Origin: Rhizobium sp. BK376
Lineage (GTDB): Bacteria > Pseudomonadota > Alphaproteobacteria > Rhizobiales > Rhizobiaceae
Assembly: GCF_004341625.1 (NCBI RefSeq)
Contig: NZ_SLZG01000002.1
Span: forward strand, 558,001-622,000
Reading direction: 5' to 3'
Length of the DNA stretch: 64,000 bases
Below, piece after piece: positions 44,390 through 53,401 of this stretch. A program made the translations under genes and the position numbers. Position 1 is the first letter of the stretch, and each line of letters starts with the position of its first letter. The notes under the pieces are model-generated. The model did no database searches, was not told where the DNA came from, and saw only the letters and a program-made list of their open reading frames with translations.

Positions 44390-45574
44390 ATGCTCAAAGA
44401 TTTCTCCGTGCAAAGCCTGTTCATGGGCTGCCTCACTGCCTTTGTCGGCTTCGCCAGTTCCTTTGCCGTTGTGCTGCACGGGCTGCAGGCGGTGGGTGCC
44501 ACGGATGCGCAGGCCGCGTCCGGCCTGACGGCGCTCTCGATAGCGATGGGCATCTGCGCCATCGTGCTCAGCCTTACCACCCGGTTGCCGATCAGCATTG
44601 CGTGGTCGACGCCGGGGGCCGCGTTGCTTGCCAGCGCCGGCGTGGTCGAGGGTGGGTTTCCGGCTGCTGTCGGCGCGTTTCTCGTCTGCGCCGTGTTGAT
44701 CGTCATTGCCGGGCTGTTCCGGCCGCTGGGGCGAGCGGTGGCTTCCATTCCGGCGCCGCTTGCCAATGCCATGCTCGCCGGCGTGCTGATCGGGCTCTGC
44801 TTTGCGCCGGTCAAGGCGATCTCTTACAATCCGCTTTTCGGCCTGCCGATCGTCCTTGCCTGGATCGCCGTCGGTGCATTCAGGCGGCTCTGGGCAGTGC
44901 CTGCCGCGTTGGCTGCCTTCGCGCTGGTGCTCGCCTTTGGCGTCCATGTTCCGGATGGTGCGCTCGCATCGCTTGAAGGGTCGCTGCTGCCGCGTGTCGA
45001 GTTCGCCATGCCGGTCTTCACCCTTGCCGCCCTGGTCTCGATCGCCCTGCCGCTTTTCATCGTCACCATGGCCTCGCAGAATATTCCTGGTATCGCGGTG
45101 CTGAAGGTCAATCATTACAATCCGAAGCCTGGGCCGCTCTTTGCCGCCACCGGCCTGTTCTCCATCCTCAGCGCGCCCTTTGGCGGACATGCCGTCAATC
45201 TGGCGGCGATCACGGCCGCCATGTGCGCCGGGCAGGATGCGCATGCCGATCCGTCGCGGCGCTATTGGGCCGCTGTCGTTGCCGGTATGGCCTATATCGT
45301 GCTCGGGCTGCTCGCCGGCGCGGTTACCGCCTTCGTCGGGCTGGCGCCGCCGATCCTGATCGAGGCCGTCGCCGGTCTTGCGCTCGTTGCTGCATTTTCA
45401 GGTTCGGCGATGGCAGCCTTCCAGCATGCGGAAACGCGGGAGGCGGCGGCCATCACCTTCCTTGTCACCGCCTCGGGAGTCTCCTTTGCCGGCATTTCCG
45501 GTGCCTTCTGGGGCCTGCTGGCGGGCGGATTGATGATGCTGCTGCAGAAATTTGTGCAGATGACAAAAAGGTAG
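44390..45574 (+). CDS. BenE family transporter
   Basis: An inner-membrane protein of about 394 residues with ten to twelve hydrophobic segments. It matches the benzoate/H+ symporter (BenE) family: TRLPISIAWSTPGAALLAS, MASQNIPGIAVLKVN and FGGHAVNLAAITAAMCAG. The open frame goes back to 44324, but the protein homology begins at MLKDFSVQSL. No benzoate catabolic genes are nearby, so the substrate is uncertain. Confidence 0.85.
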   Translation: MLKDFSVQSLFMGCLTAFVGFASSFAVVLHGLQAVGATDAQAASGLTALSIAMGICAIVLSLTTRLPISIAWSTPGAALLASAGVVEGGFPAAVGAFLVCAVLIVIAGLFRPLGRAVASIPAPLANAMLAGVLIGLCFAPVKAISYNPLFGLPIVLAWIAVGAFRRLWAVPAALAAFALVLAFGVHVPDGALASLEGSLLPRVEFAMPVFTLAALVSIALPLFIVTMASQNIPGIAVLKVNHYNPKPGPLFAATGLFSILSAPFGGHAVNLAAITAAMCAGQDAHADPSRRYWAAVVAGMAYIVLGLLAGAVTAFVGLAPPILIEAVAGLALVAAFSGSAMAAFQHAETREAAAITFLVTASGVSFAGISGAFWGLLAGGLMMLLQKFVQMTKR

Positions 45575-45582
45575 ACCGGGGC

Positions 45583-45611
45583 TTGCTTGTTTTTGATGCC
45601 TTGGCTATAGC
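45583..45611 (+). promoter_or_regulatory. Predicted promoter of the leu leader (leaderless start)
   Basis: TTGCTT (45583-45588) and TATAGC (45606-45611) with a 17-bp spacer. The -10 box ends 7 nt before the leader-peptide ATG at 45619, the same distance as in the trp leader. Transcription would start at or next to that ATG. Confidence 0.55.
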
Positions 45612-45618
45612 TCGGCTC

Positions 45619-45744
45619 ATGAAGTCCACTGGCGCAAAGATTTCCGAGCAGATTGTACGCGGGCGTATCGCCCTGCGAGACAACACGCGCGCCCTTACCT
45701 CGCTTCTTCTCCTCGGCCTTACGCGCGGTTGCCGGGTCCGTTGA
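45619..45744 (+). CDS. leuL: Leu-rich leader peptide upstream of leuA
   Basis: A 41-codon frame whose end reads RALTSLLLLGLTRGCRVR: six Leu codons within nine positions, four of them in a row (CTT CTT CTC CTC), 130 nt upstream of a leucine biosynthesis gene. This is the expected picture of a leucine attenuation peptide. There is no ribosome-binding site, in line with the predicted leaderless start. leuA attenuation in proteobacteria is established in general; this particular leader is my reading. Confidence 0.7.
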   Translation: MKSTGAKISEQIVRGRIALRDNTRALTSLLLLGLTRGCRVR

Positions 45745-45787
45745 GGGGCGCCCGGCGGCCGACAAGCCCGCCAGGCCAACGCTCCTC
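45732..45787 (+). promoter_or_regulatory. Alternative stem-loops of the leu leader
   Basis: After the Leu codons, CCGGG (45732-45736) can pair with CCCGG (45751-45755). Alternatively GAGGGGCG (45743-45750) pairs with CGCTCCTC (45780-45787) around an inner stem GGCGG (45754-45758)/CCGCC (45768-45772). The two folds share bases and exclude each other, as in attenuators. No T-run follows, so a classical intrinsic terminator is not evident. Confidence 0.4.
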
Positions 45788-45898
45788 GCACAAACATTCA
45801 AGACCTGAGCATACTAGACCCATAAAGGTCCGCATCAGCGACGGCTTTTACCCCTAGGGGACGCCAAGCAATGCGTGAATCGAGGAAAGACGACGATC

Positions 45899-47626
45899 AT
45901 GGACTCCAAGGCATCTTCCAACACCAACGGTTCGACCAAGCGCGGCATGCCCGACGCCGCGCAGAAATATCGGGCCTATCCGCAAGTGAATATTCCGGAC
46001 CGTACCTGGCCGACCAAGGTACTGACCAAGGCGCCGATCTGGTGCTCGGTCGACTTGCGCGACGGTAACCAGGCGCTGGTCGATCCGATGGGCCATGACC
46101 GCAAGGCCCGCATGTTCCATCTGCTGCTCGAGATGGGCTTCAAGGAAATCGAGATCGGCTTTCCCTCGGCATCGCAGACGGATTTCGATTTCGCCCGCTG
46201 GTGTGTGGAGCAGGGCAACGTGCCCGACGACGTGTCGCTGCAGGTCCTGGTGCAGTGCCGCCCGGAACTGATCACGCGTACCTTCGAGGCTCTGGAAGGC
46301 GCCAACCAGCCGATCGTGCATTTCTACAATTCCACCAGTGAGTTGCAGCGCCGCGTCGTCTTCGCCAAGGACGTCCAGGGCATCAAGCAGATCGCGGTGG
46401 ATGCGGCCAAGATGATCAGCGACATGGCCGCCAAGACTGGCGGCGGCTACCGTTTCGAATATTCTCCGGAAAGCTTCACCGGCACAGAACTCGAAGTGGC
46501 GCTGGAAATCTGCAATTCCGTCATCGAGGTGATGAAGCCGACGCCAGACAACAAGCTGATCATCAACCTGCCCTCGACCGTCGAAATGGCGACCCCGAAC
46601 ATCTATGCCGACCAGATCGAATGGATGTGCCGCAACCTCGACAACCGCGAAAATCTGATCATCTCGCTGCATCCGCACAATGACCGCGGCACGGGCATCG
46701 CTGCCGCCGAACTGGCGCTGCTCGCCGGCGCCGACCGCGTCGAAGGCACGCTGTTCGGCAACGGCGAGCGCACCGGCAATGTCGACGTGGTGACGATGGC
46801 GCTGAACATGTTCACGCAGGGCGTCGATCCCGGGATCGATTGCTCCAATATCGAGCGTATCAAGGAAGTGTTCGAATATTCGAACCAGATGGCGATCGGC
46901 GAGCGCCACCCCTATGTCGGCGAACTGGTCTACACCGCTTTCTCGGGCTCGCATCAGGACGCGATCAACAAGGGCATGAAGGCGGCCAAGGTCGCCAACC
47001 ATCCGGTCTGGGAAGTGCCATACCTGCCGATCGATCCGCAGGATGTCGGCCGCACCTATGAGGCGATCATCCGCATCAACTCGCAGTCCGGCAAGGGCGG
47101 CATCGCCTATATCCTGCAGCAGGATTACGGGTTGAACCTGCCGCGCAATCTGCAGGTGGAGTATCGCGAGGAGATCCAGCGCATCACCGACGAAGAGGGC
47201 AAGGAATTGCCATCGAAGCGCATCTACGAGCATTTCATCGATCGCTACGTGACGCAGCCGGGCGGGCGGATCAAGTTTGTCGATCATCACACCTATCCCG
47301 ATACCGAGCGCAAGGGCCAGCGGATCGTTGCTGCCGAGATTACCGACAATGGTGAGCTCAAGCGGATCGAAGGTCGCGGCAACGGCCCGATCGACGGCTT
47401 CATCAACGCGCTCTCGATCTATCTCGGCATTCCGATGAGCGTTGAGGACTATTCGGAGCACTCGCTCCAGCACGGTTCGAACGCTGCGGCGATCTCCTAC
47501 GTCGAGACATCCTATCCCGGCGGCAAGCTCTTCGGCGCCGGCATCAACACCAATATCGTCGCCGCCTCGCTAGAGGCGATCGTATCTGCCGCGAACCGGG
47601 TCATGGAAGCGAAGGCAAAGGGCTGA
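45899..47626 (+). CDS. leuA: 2-isopropylmalate synthase, long form
   Basis: Condenses acetyl-CoA with 2-ketoisovalerate, the first step of leucine synthesis. About 575 residues, the length of the long (yeast/actinobacterial-like) LeuA group. The catalytic barrel shows WCSVDLRDGNQALVDPM, the metal His pair HPHNDRGTG and LFGNGERTGNVDVVTMAL; the C-terminal ~130 residues are the leucine-sensing allosteric domain with the GAGINTNIVAASLEAI end. GTG 45875 is an alternative start, but ATG 45899 behind GAGGAAAG is preferred. Control by the Leu-rich leader upstream and by leucine feedback is likely. A terminator follows at 47658. Confidence 0.96.
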   Translation: MDSKASSNTNGSTKRGMPDAAQKYRAYPQVNIPDRTWPTKVLTKAPIWCSVDLRDGNQALVDPMGHDRKARMFHLLLEMGFKEIEIGFPSASQTDFDFARWCVEQGNVPDDVSLQVLVQCRPELITRTFEALEGANQPIVHFYNSTSELQRRVVFAKDVQGIKQIAVDAAKMISDMAAKTGGGYRFEYSPESFTGTELEVALEICNSVIEVMKPTPDNKLIINLPSTVEMATPNIYADQIEWMCRNLDNRENLIISLHPHNDRGTGIAAAELALLAGADRVEGTLFGNGERTGNVDVVTMALNMFTQGVDPGIDCSNIERIKEVFEYSNQMAIGERHPYVGELVYTAFSGSHQDAINKGMKAAKVANHPVWEVPYLPIDPQDVGRTYEAIIRINSQSGKGGIAYILQQDYGLNLPRNLQVEYREEIQRITDEEGKELPSKRIYEHFIDRYVTQPGGRIKFVDHHTYPDTERKGQRIVAAEITDNGELKRIEGRGNGPIDGFINALSIYLGIPMSVEDYSEHSLQHGSNAAAISYVETSYPGGKLFGAGINTNIVAASLEAIVSAANRVMEAKAKG

Positions 47627-47657
47627 AATTCAGCCGGACGAAATGAAGCCATGGAAC

Positions 47658-47685
47658 GGCAGCGGGATCAAATCCGCTGCCTTTT
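47658..47685 (+). terminator. Intrinsic terminator of leuA
   Basis: GGCAGCGG (47658-47665) pairs with CCGCTGCC (47674-47681), 8-nt loop, then TTTT. Confidence 0.85.
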
Positions 47686-47753
47686 GCTTGTCAGGCATTT
47701 GCATGATCGATCGCTGTGGTCATCCTCGGATGGGCGGAGCCGTCGGCGGCCCG

Positions 47754-48587
47754 TCAGATCTGGTTGGAAACCCGGTCGGCGATATCGTCCAGCGTCGGAT
47801 CGGAGGAGGGGCCGGCGACTGCATAGGCAACGCCGCTGCGATGCCAGGACACAACGCCGACATCGTCCTTGATGACCTCGTTGAATTCGTCGCTGGCCGT
47901 GGTGTCGTTGTCCTTGAGGAAATAAATCGCAATGATGTCGCCATCCCCGTTCGTATAGCTCAGCTGACCGACGGGTTTGCCGGCGGCGACGAGCAGGCGT
48001 GCTCCCTGGAAGGTGAGCCCGTCACTGGCGAGGTCGGGAACGGCGAATTTTACGCCAACGCTTTGGGTCAGCCAGCGGCTGATCTCGTCTGCCTGTATCG
48101 CCGGCACTTCGGAAATATGCTGCGGCTGGTGGGAATAGATACGGTGCGACGCGGCGATCTCGTCCAGCCACGTATGGCTTGGAATCTGGGCGATCGGCGT
48201 CGGCGCGGGAGGGGCTGCCGGTTGAGAGCCAACGAAGTATCCTATGCCACCACCGATGACGAACAGGATAAGCGAGGCGGCAAGCGCCTGACGTCCATTC
48301 GGAGCGAGCTTCAGTGGCGGCCTGGCCAGACGCGGCGTTTCCCGCATCTTCGGCGGCTGCACGCTCTTGATCGCGCGTACGAGAGAGAGCGGAACGGGCT
48401 CTTTCAGAACTTCATCAAAGGCCTTGCGTCCAACATCCGAGCCATGCCGCAGCGTCTCATAAATCTGGCGGGCTTCCGGATCCGAGGCGATGAGATGCTC
48501 GAGTTCCTCTTTTTCCTCGCGGGTGGTCTCTCCGTCCATATAGGCGGATAGACGTGCCTCGATCGGCATTTTCCTGTTATCCTGCAC
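47754..48587 (-). CDS. Anti-sigma factor, membrane-anchored
   Basis: A 277-residue protein. The N-terminal ~60 residues (LSAYMDGETTREEKEELEHL) form a small helical sigma-binding domain without the zinc HxxxCxxC motif. One membrane helix follows (ALAASLILFVIGGGIGYFVG, about 100-120), then a ~150-residue periplasmic domain. It lies 2 nt behind the ECF sigma gene on the same strand, the normal layout for a sigma factor and its inhibitor. The periplasmic part would sense an envelope signal. Confidence 0.82.
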   Translation of the reverse strand: MQDNRKMPIEARLSAYMDGETTREEKEELEHLIASDPEARQIYETLRHGSDVGRKAFDEVLKEPVPLSLVRAIKSVQPPKMRETPRLARPPLKLAPNGRQALAASLILFVIGGGIGYFVGSQPAAPPAPTPIAQIPSHTWLDEIAASHRIYSHQPQHISEVPAIQADEISRWLTQSVGVKFAVPDLASDGLTFQGARLLVAAGKPVGQLSYTNGDGDIIAIYFLKDNDTTASDEFNEVIKDDVGVVSWHRSGVAYAVAGPSSDPTLDDIADRVSNQI

Positions 48588-48589
48588 GC

Positions 48590-49099
48590 TTAGAACTTTC
48601 GAGGAGAACGGCTGCGGCCCATGGTTGCGAGTTTCAGGCGGGCACTTGCAAGACGCGTTGCGACCGTCGACTGGGGTATGCCAAGGATTTCCGCCGCCTG
48701 CTTGTACGTATGTCCTTCCGCATCCACCAGAAGAAACACACTAGCAAGACCTTCGGGCAAAGATATGACGATCTGGTGCGATTCGCTGGATTCGACCGGG
48801 TTCATCTGCGCCGCGAGTTCGCCATGCTCCAGCGCACCACCCTTGGCGGAGCCGCGGCGCATCTTATGACGGCGGGATTCGTCGATCCATTGATGGCGCG
48901 CAATCGTGTAGAGCCAGCTATCCAGTCTGATATCGCTGCTCCACTGGTGGATCTTTGCGATGCCGCGCTGACAGACATTCTGGACAAGCTCATCGGCGTC
49001 AGCGGTGTCGCCGGTCATGGTCACTGCAAAACGGCGCAGCTTCGGCAGAAGGCCGACCAGATCGCGCCTGATATCCATAGCTGCTACCGACGGACGCAT
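48590..49099 (-). CDS. ECF-type RNA polymerase sigma factor
   Basis: A sigma70-family ECF protein of 162-169 residues. Region 2 shows GDTADADELVQNVC and WLYTIARHQWIDESRR; region 4 shows LVDAEGHTYKQAAEILGIPQSTVATRLASARLKL, the DNA-binding helix-turn-helix. The start may be ATG 49099 or ATG 49078 (MDIRRDLVG). The partner anti-sigma factor is encoded directly downstream. I found no autoregulatory GGAAC/GTT-type promoter in the 240 bp upstream. Confidence 0.88.
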   Translation of the reverse strand: MRPSVAAMDIRRDLVGLLPKLRRFAVTMTGDTADADELVQNVCQRGIAKIHQWSSDIRLDSWLYTIARHQWIDESRRHKMRRGSAKGGALEHGELAAQMNPVESSESHQIVISLPEGLASVFLLVDAEGHTYKQAAEILGIPQSTVATRLASARLKLATMGRSRSPRKF

Positions 49100-49341
49100 T
49101 GTCTTTCCAGGGAAACGTTAGGGGTCATTCTGCGGTATTATCGGCATTGGATCTCCGCGCCTCGCGTCGATCCTTCCAGTGGAAAACAGGTCTCATGGAA
49201 AGGATCGAGCGAATAGCAGAAGATCGTTTCATATTGATATGAACCATTTCGGTGATGCTTCGCAAGTCCGTAAAATGGGTGGTTGTCTTTGTGTTTCGTT
49301 TGCTCACGCGAACTTTATAATGGGTAACGCAGCTGATCCCT

Positions 49342-49902
49342 TTAGTACTGTCGGTAGCCGTTCAGGGATTGCAGAAGCGAGCGATAGGCCCAGGTGTTTT
49401 CCCCGCCGCGATCGCGTATTTCGACGAGCTGAACGCGGGCTGCCTGCACGTCACCCTGTTCCAGAAGCGCCTGTCCCATATAGGAACGCGCGAGGATGTA
49501 GTTTTCATCCTGCTGAAGTGCCTTGTGGTAATAATTCATGCCGACTTGCATTCGCCCGGCCTTGCGGTTGGAATAGCCGAGATAGTTGAGGATGCGCGGA
49601 TCGTCCTGATTCTTGGCGAGCTTCAGCACATTGATCGCGTTCTGATATTGCCCCGCATAGGCGAACTCACGCGCTGCCTGGAAAAGCTGATCGTCGTTCA
49701 GGCTGCTCTTCTTGGCGTTGACGCATTCCTTCTTGTCCTTGTCCCAGACCTTGCCGTTCTTGCATTTGGTTGTGGTCTCGGTTTTCGGCGGAGGTACTGT
49801 GTCATCGTTCTCGGTACCGGCGGCCCATGTTTCGGTTGAAAAAGTGAGCAACAGACCAGCCGTAACTGCGGTGATCGCAAAGCCTTTTGAGAACATGCGC
49901 AT
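49342..49902 (-). CDS. Secreted tetratricopeptide-repeat protein
   Basis: About 186 residues. A Sec signal peptide (KGFAITAVTAGLLLTF, cleavage near TWA-AG) is followed by a short Lys/Cys segment with TTKCKNGKVWDKDKKECV, then two to three TPR units from residue ~75 (FQAAREFAYAGQYQNAINVL, NYLGYSNRKAGRM, ARSYMGQALLEQGD). The ATG at 49902 has GGAGG 10 nt upstream; the open frame beyond it to 49995 has no signal. Periplasmic scaffolding is the likely kind of role. Confidence 0.82.
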   Translation of the reverse strand: MRMFSKGFAITAVTAGLLLTFSTETWAAGTENDDTVPPPKTETTTKCKNGKVWDKDKKECVNAKKSSLNDDQLFQAAREFAYAGQYQNAINVLKLAKNQDDPRILNYLGYSNRKAGRMQVGMNYYHKALQQDENYILARSYMGQALLEQGDVQAARVQLVEIRDRGGENTWAYRSLLQSLNGYRQY

Positions 49903-50055
49903 GAGCTTTTTTCCTCCCAAGCCAAGATGCCAAAGTCTAGTCCCAGGCGATGGAAAACACCATGGAAACCGTGCGCCGACGCTCGCAAAAAGCACCTGCT
50001 TTTGAAACTAAGGCAGTCTTTCCCGCAGGAAAGGGGAAGTTCGATTTTTTGGACG

Positions 50056-50976
50056 CTATCTGCGCAGAATATCTGTGCTTTCGCCTGAAACCGCGTCGCC
50101 CATGGGATTGAGGCTGAAGCGTTCCGCCTGCAGATTCCAGGAGCCCGGTGCCCCCGAGATCGTGAAGAGATTATAGGCGGCCGGCGGCTTGTGGCTGCCC
50201 GGTCCCTGCGAGGCGGAAGCGATGCCGACCACGGGCACCGGCCCCGTCTGTCCCCGCAGCCAATGCAGCGTGTTGAGATGGGTGTGACCGTGCAGGACGA
50301 GTTCGGCGCCGCCGGTCGAGACCACGGCAGCAAAGCGGCGGATGCCGATCATGCGCTTGTAGAAGGAGGTCGCGCCACGGATCGGAGGATGATGGATCAT
50401 GACGACGCGAAACAGGCCGGCCTCGCCGGCGGCGCGCAGCATATTGACGGTCTCGCGGGCCTGCCTCGGACTGAAGTAGCCACTGGCTGCAAAGGGTGGT
50501 GTTGCGACAGCCGTCGAGCAGCCGATCAGGGCGACGCGATCGCGGATGCGCAAGTACGGGAAGATGTGACCTTCCTCGCTCCATTCCGCAGGCGCGTGAT
50601 CGCCGCGAACATAGGGATACCAGGCGCGCATCGATTTTTCGTAGGCGCCGGGCACATAAGCGTCATGATTGCCCGGCACAACGGAAGCGAAGGCCGGATC
50701 GCCCACCGTTGTCAGCCATTCGGCTGCCGTGCGGATTTCGATACCGCTGGCGAGGTTGACCAGATCGCCTGTCACGGCAAGGTGGTCGACGTTCTTCGAG
50801 GCAATGTCTTGCAGAAGGACGTCGAGCGTGCTGCCAAAAAGGTGCTTGCGCCGGTTTCGGTGCCAGTTCACAAATCCGGTTATGCGCTTGGAAGCGAGTT
50901 CCCGAATCGAAAGCCGGGGGAGGGGTCCGAGGTGGATATCGGAGATATGCGCGAGCTTGAACATGAAATGAGACAT
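50056..50976 (-). CDS. Calcineurin-like metallophosphoesterase
   Basis: About 306 residues with all motifs of the family in order: ISDIHLG (D-x-H), VTGDLVNL (GD), VPGNHDAY (GNHD), MIHHPPI (H) and LHGHTHLN (GHxH). Two metal ions would be bound. The in-frame ATGs at 51003, 50976 and 50964 are all possible starts. Substrate unknown; such proteins include cyclic-nucleotide and UDP-diacylglucosamine phosphoesterases. Confidence 0.87.
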   Translation of the reverse strand: MSHFMFKLAHISDIHLGPLPRLSIRELASKRITGFVNWHRNRRKHLFGSTLDVLLQDIASKNVDHLAVTGDLVNLASGIEIRTAAEWLTTVGDPAFASVVPGNHDAYVPGAYEKSMRAWYPYVRGDHAPAEWSEEGHIFPYLRIRDRVALIGCSTAVATPPFAASGYFSPRQARETVNMLRAAGEAGLFRVVMIHHPPIRGATSFYKRMIGIRRFAAVVSTGGAELVLHGHTHLNTLHWLRGQTGPVPVVGIASASQGPGSHKPPAAYNLFTISGAPGSWNLQAERFSLNPMGDAVSGESTDILRR

Positions 50977-51047
50977 AGACCAGGCTACTGTCAAATCAAA
51001 CACTTCAGCTGCAGCGCAGCAAAAGGTTTCGCCGGATTTCCTCCGGC

Positions 51048-51569
51048 ATGCGGCGGAACGTCACGCAGGGGAGTGACATTTTGAACGAGCGGTCTTCACC
51101 GTCCATGCGCAGTTGGCGAGGCCGGATACTCGGCTACATGATCCATAGTTATTTTGCCGTTTCCCGCGGCATGACGATGGGCGTGCGCGCCGCCTGTTTC
51201 GATAGCGAAGGGCGGCTTTTCCTGGTGCGGCATTCCTATCTTCCCGGCTGGCATATGCCGGGCGGCGGCGTCGAGCGGCGCGAGACCGTCGAGCAGGCTC
51301 TGATCAAGGAATTGCGCGAGGAGGGAAACCTCGTGATGACGGCGCGACCGCAGTTCTTCCATGTCTATTACAACAAGGCGGCGAGCAAACGCGACCATGT
51401 CCTGTTCTATCGTGTGACGGTCGAGCAGACCGCTCCACGGAAGCCCAATCTCGAGATCGTGGAATCCGGCTTCTTTCCTCTCGACGACCTGCCTCCCGAG
51501 ACGACGGCCGCCACGCACCGCCGTCTGAGGGAGCTGGAGGGCAGCACGCCGCTCTCCGATTATTGGTGA
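51048..51569 (+). CDS. Nudix hydrolase with slightly atypical Nudix box
   Basis: A 173-residue Nudix protein. The box reads GGGVERRETVEQAL followed by IKELREEGNL, so the canonical Arg is Lys and the Gly near the end is Asn; the metal-binding Glu residues are kept. The PGWHMPGGG entry is typical of the family. The true start is probably an internal ATG such as 51105, since the first ~20 residues show no homology. Substrate unknown. Confidence 0.8.
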   Translation: MRRNVTQGSDILNERSSPSMRSWRGRILGYMIHSYFAVSRGMTMGVRAACFDSEGRLFLVRHSYLPGWHMPGGGVERRETVEQALIKELREEGNLVMTARPQFFHVYYNKAASKRDHVLFYRVTVEQTAPRKPNLEIVESGFFPLDDLPPETTAATHRRLRELEGSTPLSDYW

Positions 51570-51571
51570 CC

Positions 51572-52561
51572 TCAGGCGGCAGCCGCAAACGTGTTGCGAC
51601 CGTGTGGCCGGTCGAAGTCCAGATCAGGGCCGACGGGGACGATGCCGGTCGGATTGATGGTCCTGTGGCTGCGGTAATAGTGTTCCTTGATATGAGCGAG
51701 GTTCACCGTTTCGGCCACTCCCGGCACCTGGTAGAGGTCCCTGAGATAGCCGGGTAGGTTCTTGTAATCGTCGATGCGGCGGATGTTGCACTTGAAATGG
51801 CCGACATAGACGGCGTCAAAGCGCACCAGCGTGGTGAACAGCCGCCAGTCGGCTTCGGTTATCGAGTCGCCGAAGAGGTAGCGGCTCTTGCCCAGGCGCT
51901 TGTCCAGCATATCCAGCGTTTCGAACAGCTTGGCCACGTTTTCACCATAGGCTTCCTGCGTGGTCGCAAAGCCCGCCTTGTAGACGCCGTTGTTGACGGT
52001 GTCGTAGACGACCGCATTCAGCGCATCGATCTCGGCCTGCAGGGGTTCGGGGTAGAAATCCTCCCTTGAGCCGGTGATGCCATTGAAGGCGCTGTTGAAC
52101 ATGCGGATGATTTCGGACGATTCGTTGTTGACGATCGTTTCGTTCTTCTTGTCCCAGAGCACGGGCACGGTGACGCGGCCGGAATAATGCGGATCGGCCT
52201 TCACGTAGATTTCCCAGAGGGCCTTTGATCCGAAGAGATGGTCCACGGTCCCGCCGTCGCGGTTTTTGAACTCCCATCCGTTTTCCAGCATCAGGGGATC
52301 GACGATGGAGACGGAAATGATGTTCTCCAGCTTCTTCAGCTTGCGGAAGATGAGGGTGCGGTGCGCCCAGGGGCAGGCCAACGCCACATAGAGGTGATAT
52401 CGTCCGGCCTCGGCCTTGAAGCCGCCCGTGCCGCTTGGGCCCGGAGCGCCGTCGGCCGTCACCCAGTTTCGGAACTGCGATGCAGCGCGCTTGAAATGGC
52501 CCTTTGATTCCTTTGTGTCGTACCAGACGTCATGCCAGACGCCGTCAACCAGCATGCCCAT
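51572..52561 (-). CDS. Glutathione transferase of the glutathionyl-hydroquinone reductase type
   Basis: About 329 residues, the length of the YqjG/ECM4 (xi) class. The active-site Cys lies in ALACPWAHRTLI, and SIVDPLMLENGWEF and NNESSEIIRMFNSAF are characteristic of the group. These enzymes remove glutathione from quinone conjugates with a second glutathione. ATG 52561 is preceded by AGGA at 8 nt; the upstream frame to 52669 is not coding-like. It converges with the Nudix gene (2-nt gap). Confidence 0.9.
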   Translation of the reverse strand: MGMLVDGVWHDVWYDTKESKGHFKRAASQFRNWVTADGAPGPSGTGGFKAEAGRYHLYVALACPWAHRTLIFRKLKKLENIISVSIVDPLMLENGWEFKNRDGGTVDHLFGSKALWEIYVKADPHYSGRVTVPVLWDKKNETIVNNESSEIIRMFNSAFNGITGSREDFYPEPLQAEIDALNAVVYDTVNNGVYKAGFATTQEAYGENVAKLFETLDMLDKRLGKSRYLFGDSITEADWRLFTTLVRFDAVYVGHFKCNIRRIDDYKNLPGYLRDLYQVPGVAETVNLAHIKEHYYRSHRTINPTGIVPVGPDLDFDRPHGRNTFAAAA

Positions 52562-52803
52562 AATCTCGTCCTTTCGGTGAACCTGTGTGAAAAATACGAT
52601 GGAACGGCGAAAATTCGAGATGGCAAAGATTGAACAGTGCGTCTGCACTCCAATCCGGATATTTTGCATTGGACGGGCAGCTTATTTCCTGCTATCGCGC
52701 TTTTCACAATTTGTTTGAGGTCCCGATTGATGAACGCAGCGAGAAGCCTGCGACGACGCTGATGCTCCCGAACGCCTGACGGCGTGTTCGAGATTCATCC
52801 CTT

Positions 52804-53391
52804 TTGTCTATCCGGTTTCTTACGTTCATGCACAAGCACGATCTGGTCTACCTCACTGAGGACGCGTCGCACGACGACGTCATCGAACTCATCAACGAAG
52901 AAGCATTTGGTCCCGGACGGTTTGTCCGTGCCGCTGCGCGGATCCGCGAGCAGGGGCCGCACGATCGCTCGCTCTCCTTCATCTGCGCCGATGATGGCGA
53001 GACGATCGCATCCGTCAGGATGACGCCGGTGCTGGCCGGCACGGTCAAAGGTCATCTGCTCGGGCCGCTCGCGGTTCGGCCTTCACACAAAAACAAGGGC
53101 ATCGGCCGTGAGCTGGTCCGCATCGCCGTGGAGGCTGCGAGGCGCAAGGGGTCGGAGGCGGTGATCCTCGTCGGCGATCCGCCCTATTACGGGCCGCTCG
53201 GCTTCGAGAAGGTCGCCTATAACGCCTTGGCTTTCCCAGGCCCGGTCGATCCCGGCCGCGTGCTGGTCGTGCCGATTGCGGCAGATGTGCATGAGCGGCT
53301 GCACGGGACGATCGCCTGGCGCGAGCAAGCCGAGGAGGCTGTCCTCGAAGACGAGGAAATTCCAGCACTGGCCTATAGGGCTCGCGCCTGA
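52804..53391 (+). CDS. GNAT family N-acetyltransferase (YhbS-like)
   Basis: About 187-195 residues. The acetyl-CoA loop is LLGPLAVRPSHKNKGIGREL, and GDPPYYGPLGFEKV matches the YhbS-type GNATs. ATG 52828 is the likely start, with TTG 52804 an alternative. Converges with the GNAT gene on the other strand at 53402. Confidence 0.82.
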   Translation: MSIRFLTFMHKHDLVYLTEDASHDDVIELINEEAFGPGRFVRAAARIREQGPHDRSLSFICADDGETIASVRMTPVLAGTVKGHLLGPLAVRPSHKNKGIGRELVRIAVEAARRKGSEAVILVGDPPYYGPLGFEKVAYNALAFPGPVDPGRVLVVPIAADVHERLHGTIAWREQAEEAVLEDEEIPALAYRARA

Positions 53392-53401
53392 TCCTGAATG
53401 C

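Noticed and set aside
45854..47473. A 539-codon open frame on the minus strand
   Set aside because: It lies entirely antisense to leuA; its translation is low-complexity (many RR, AD, VD runs) and has no domain. It is a by-product of high GC3 codon use.
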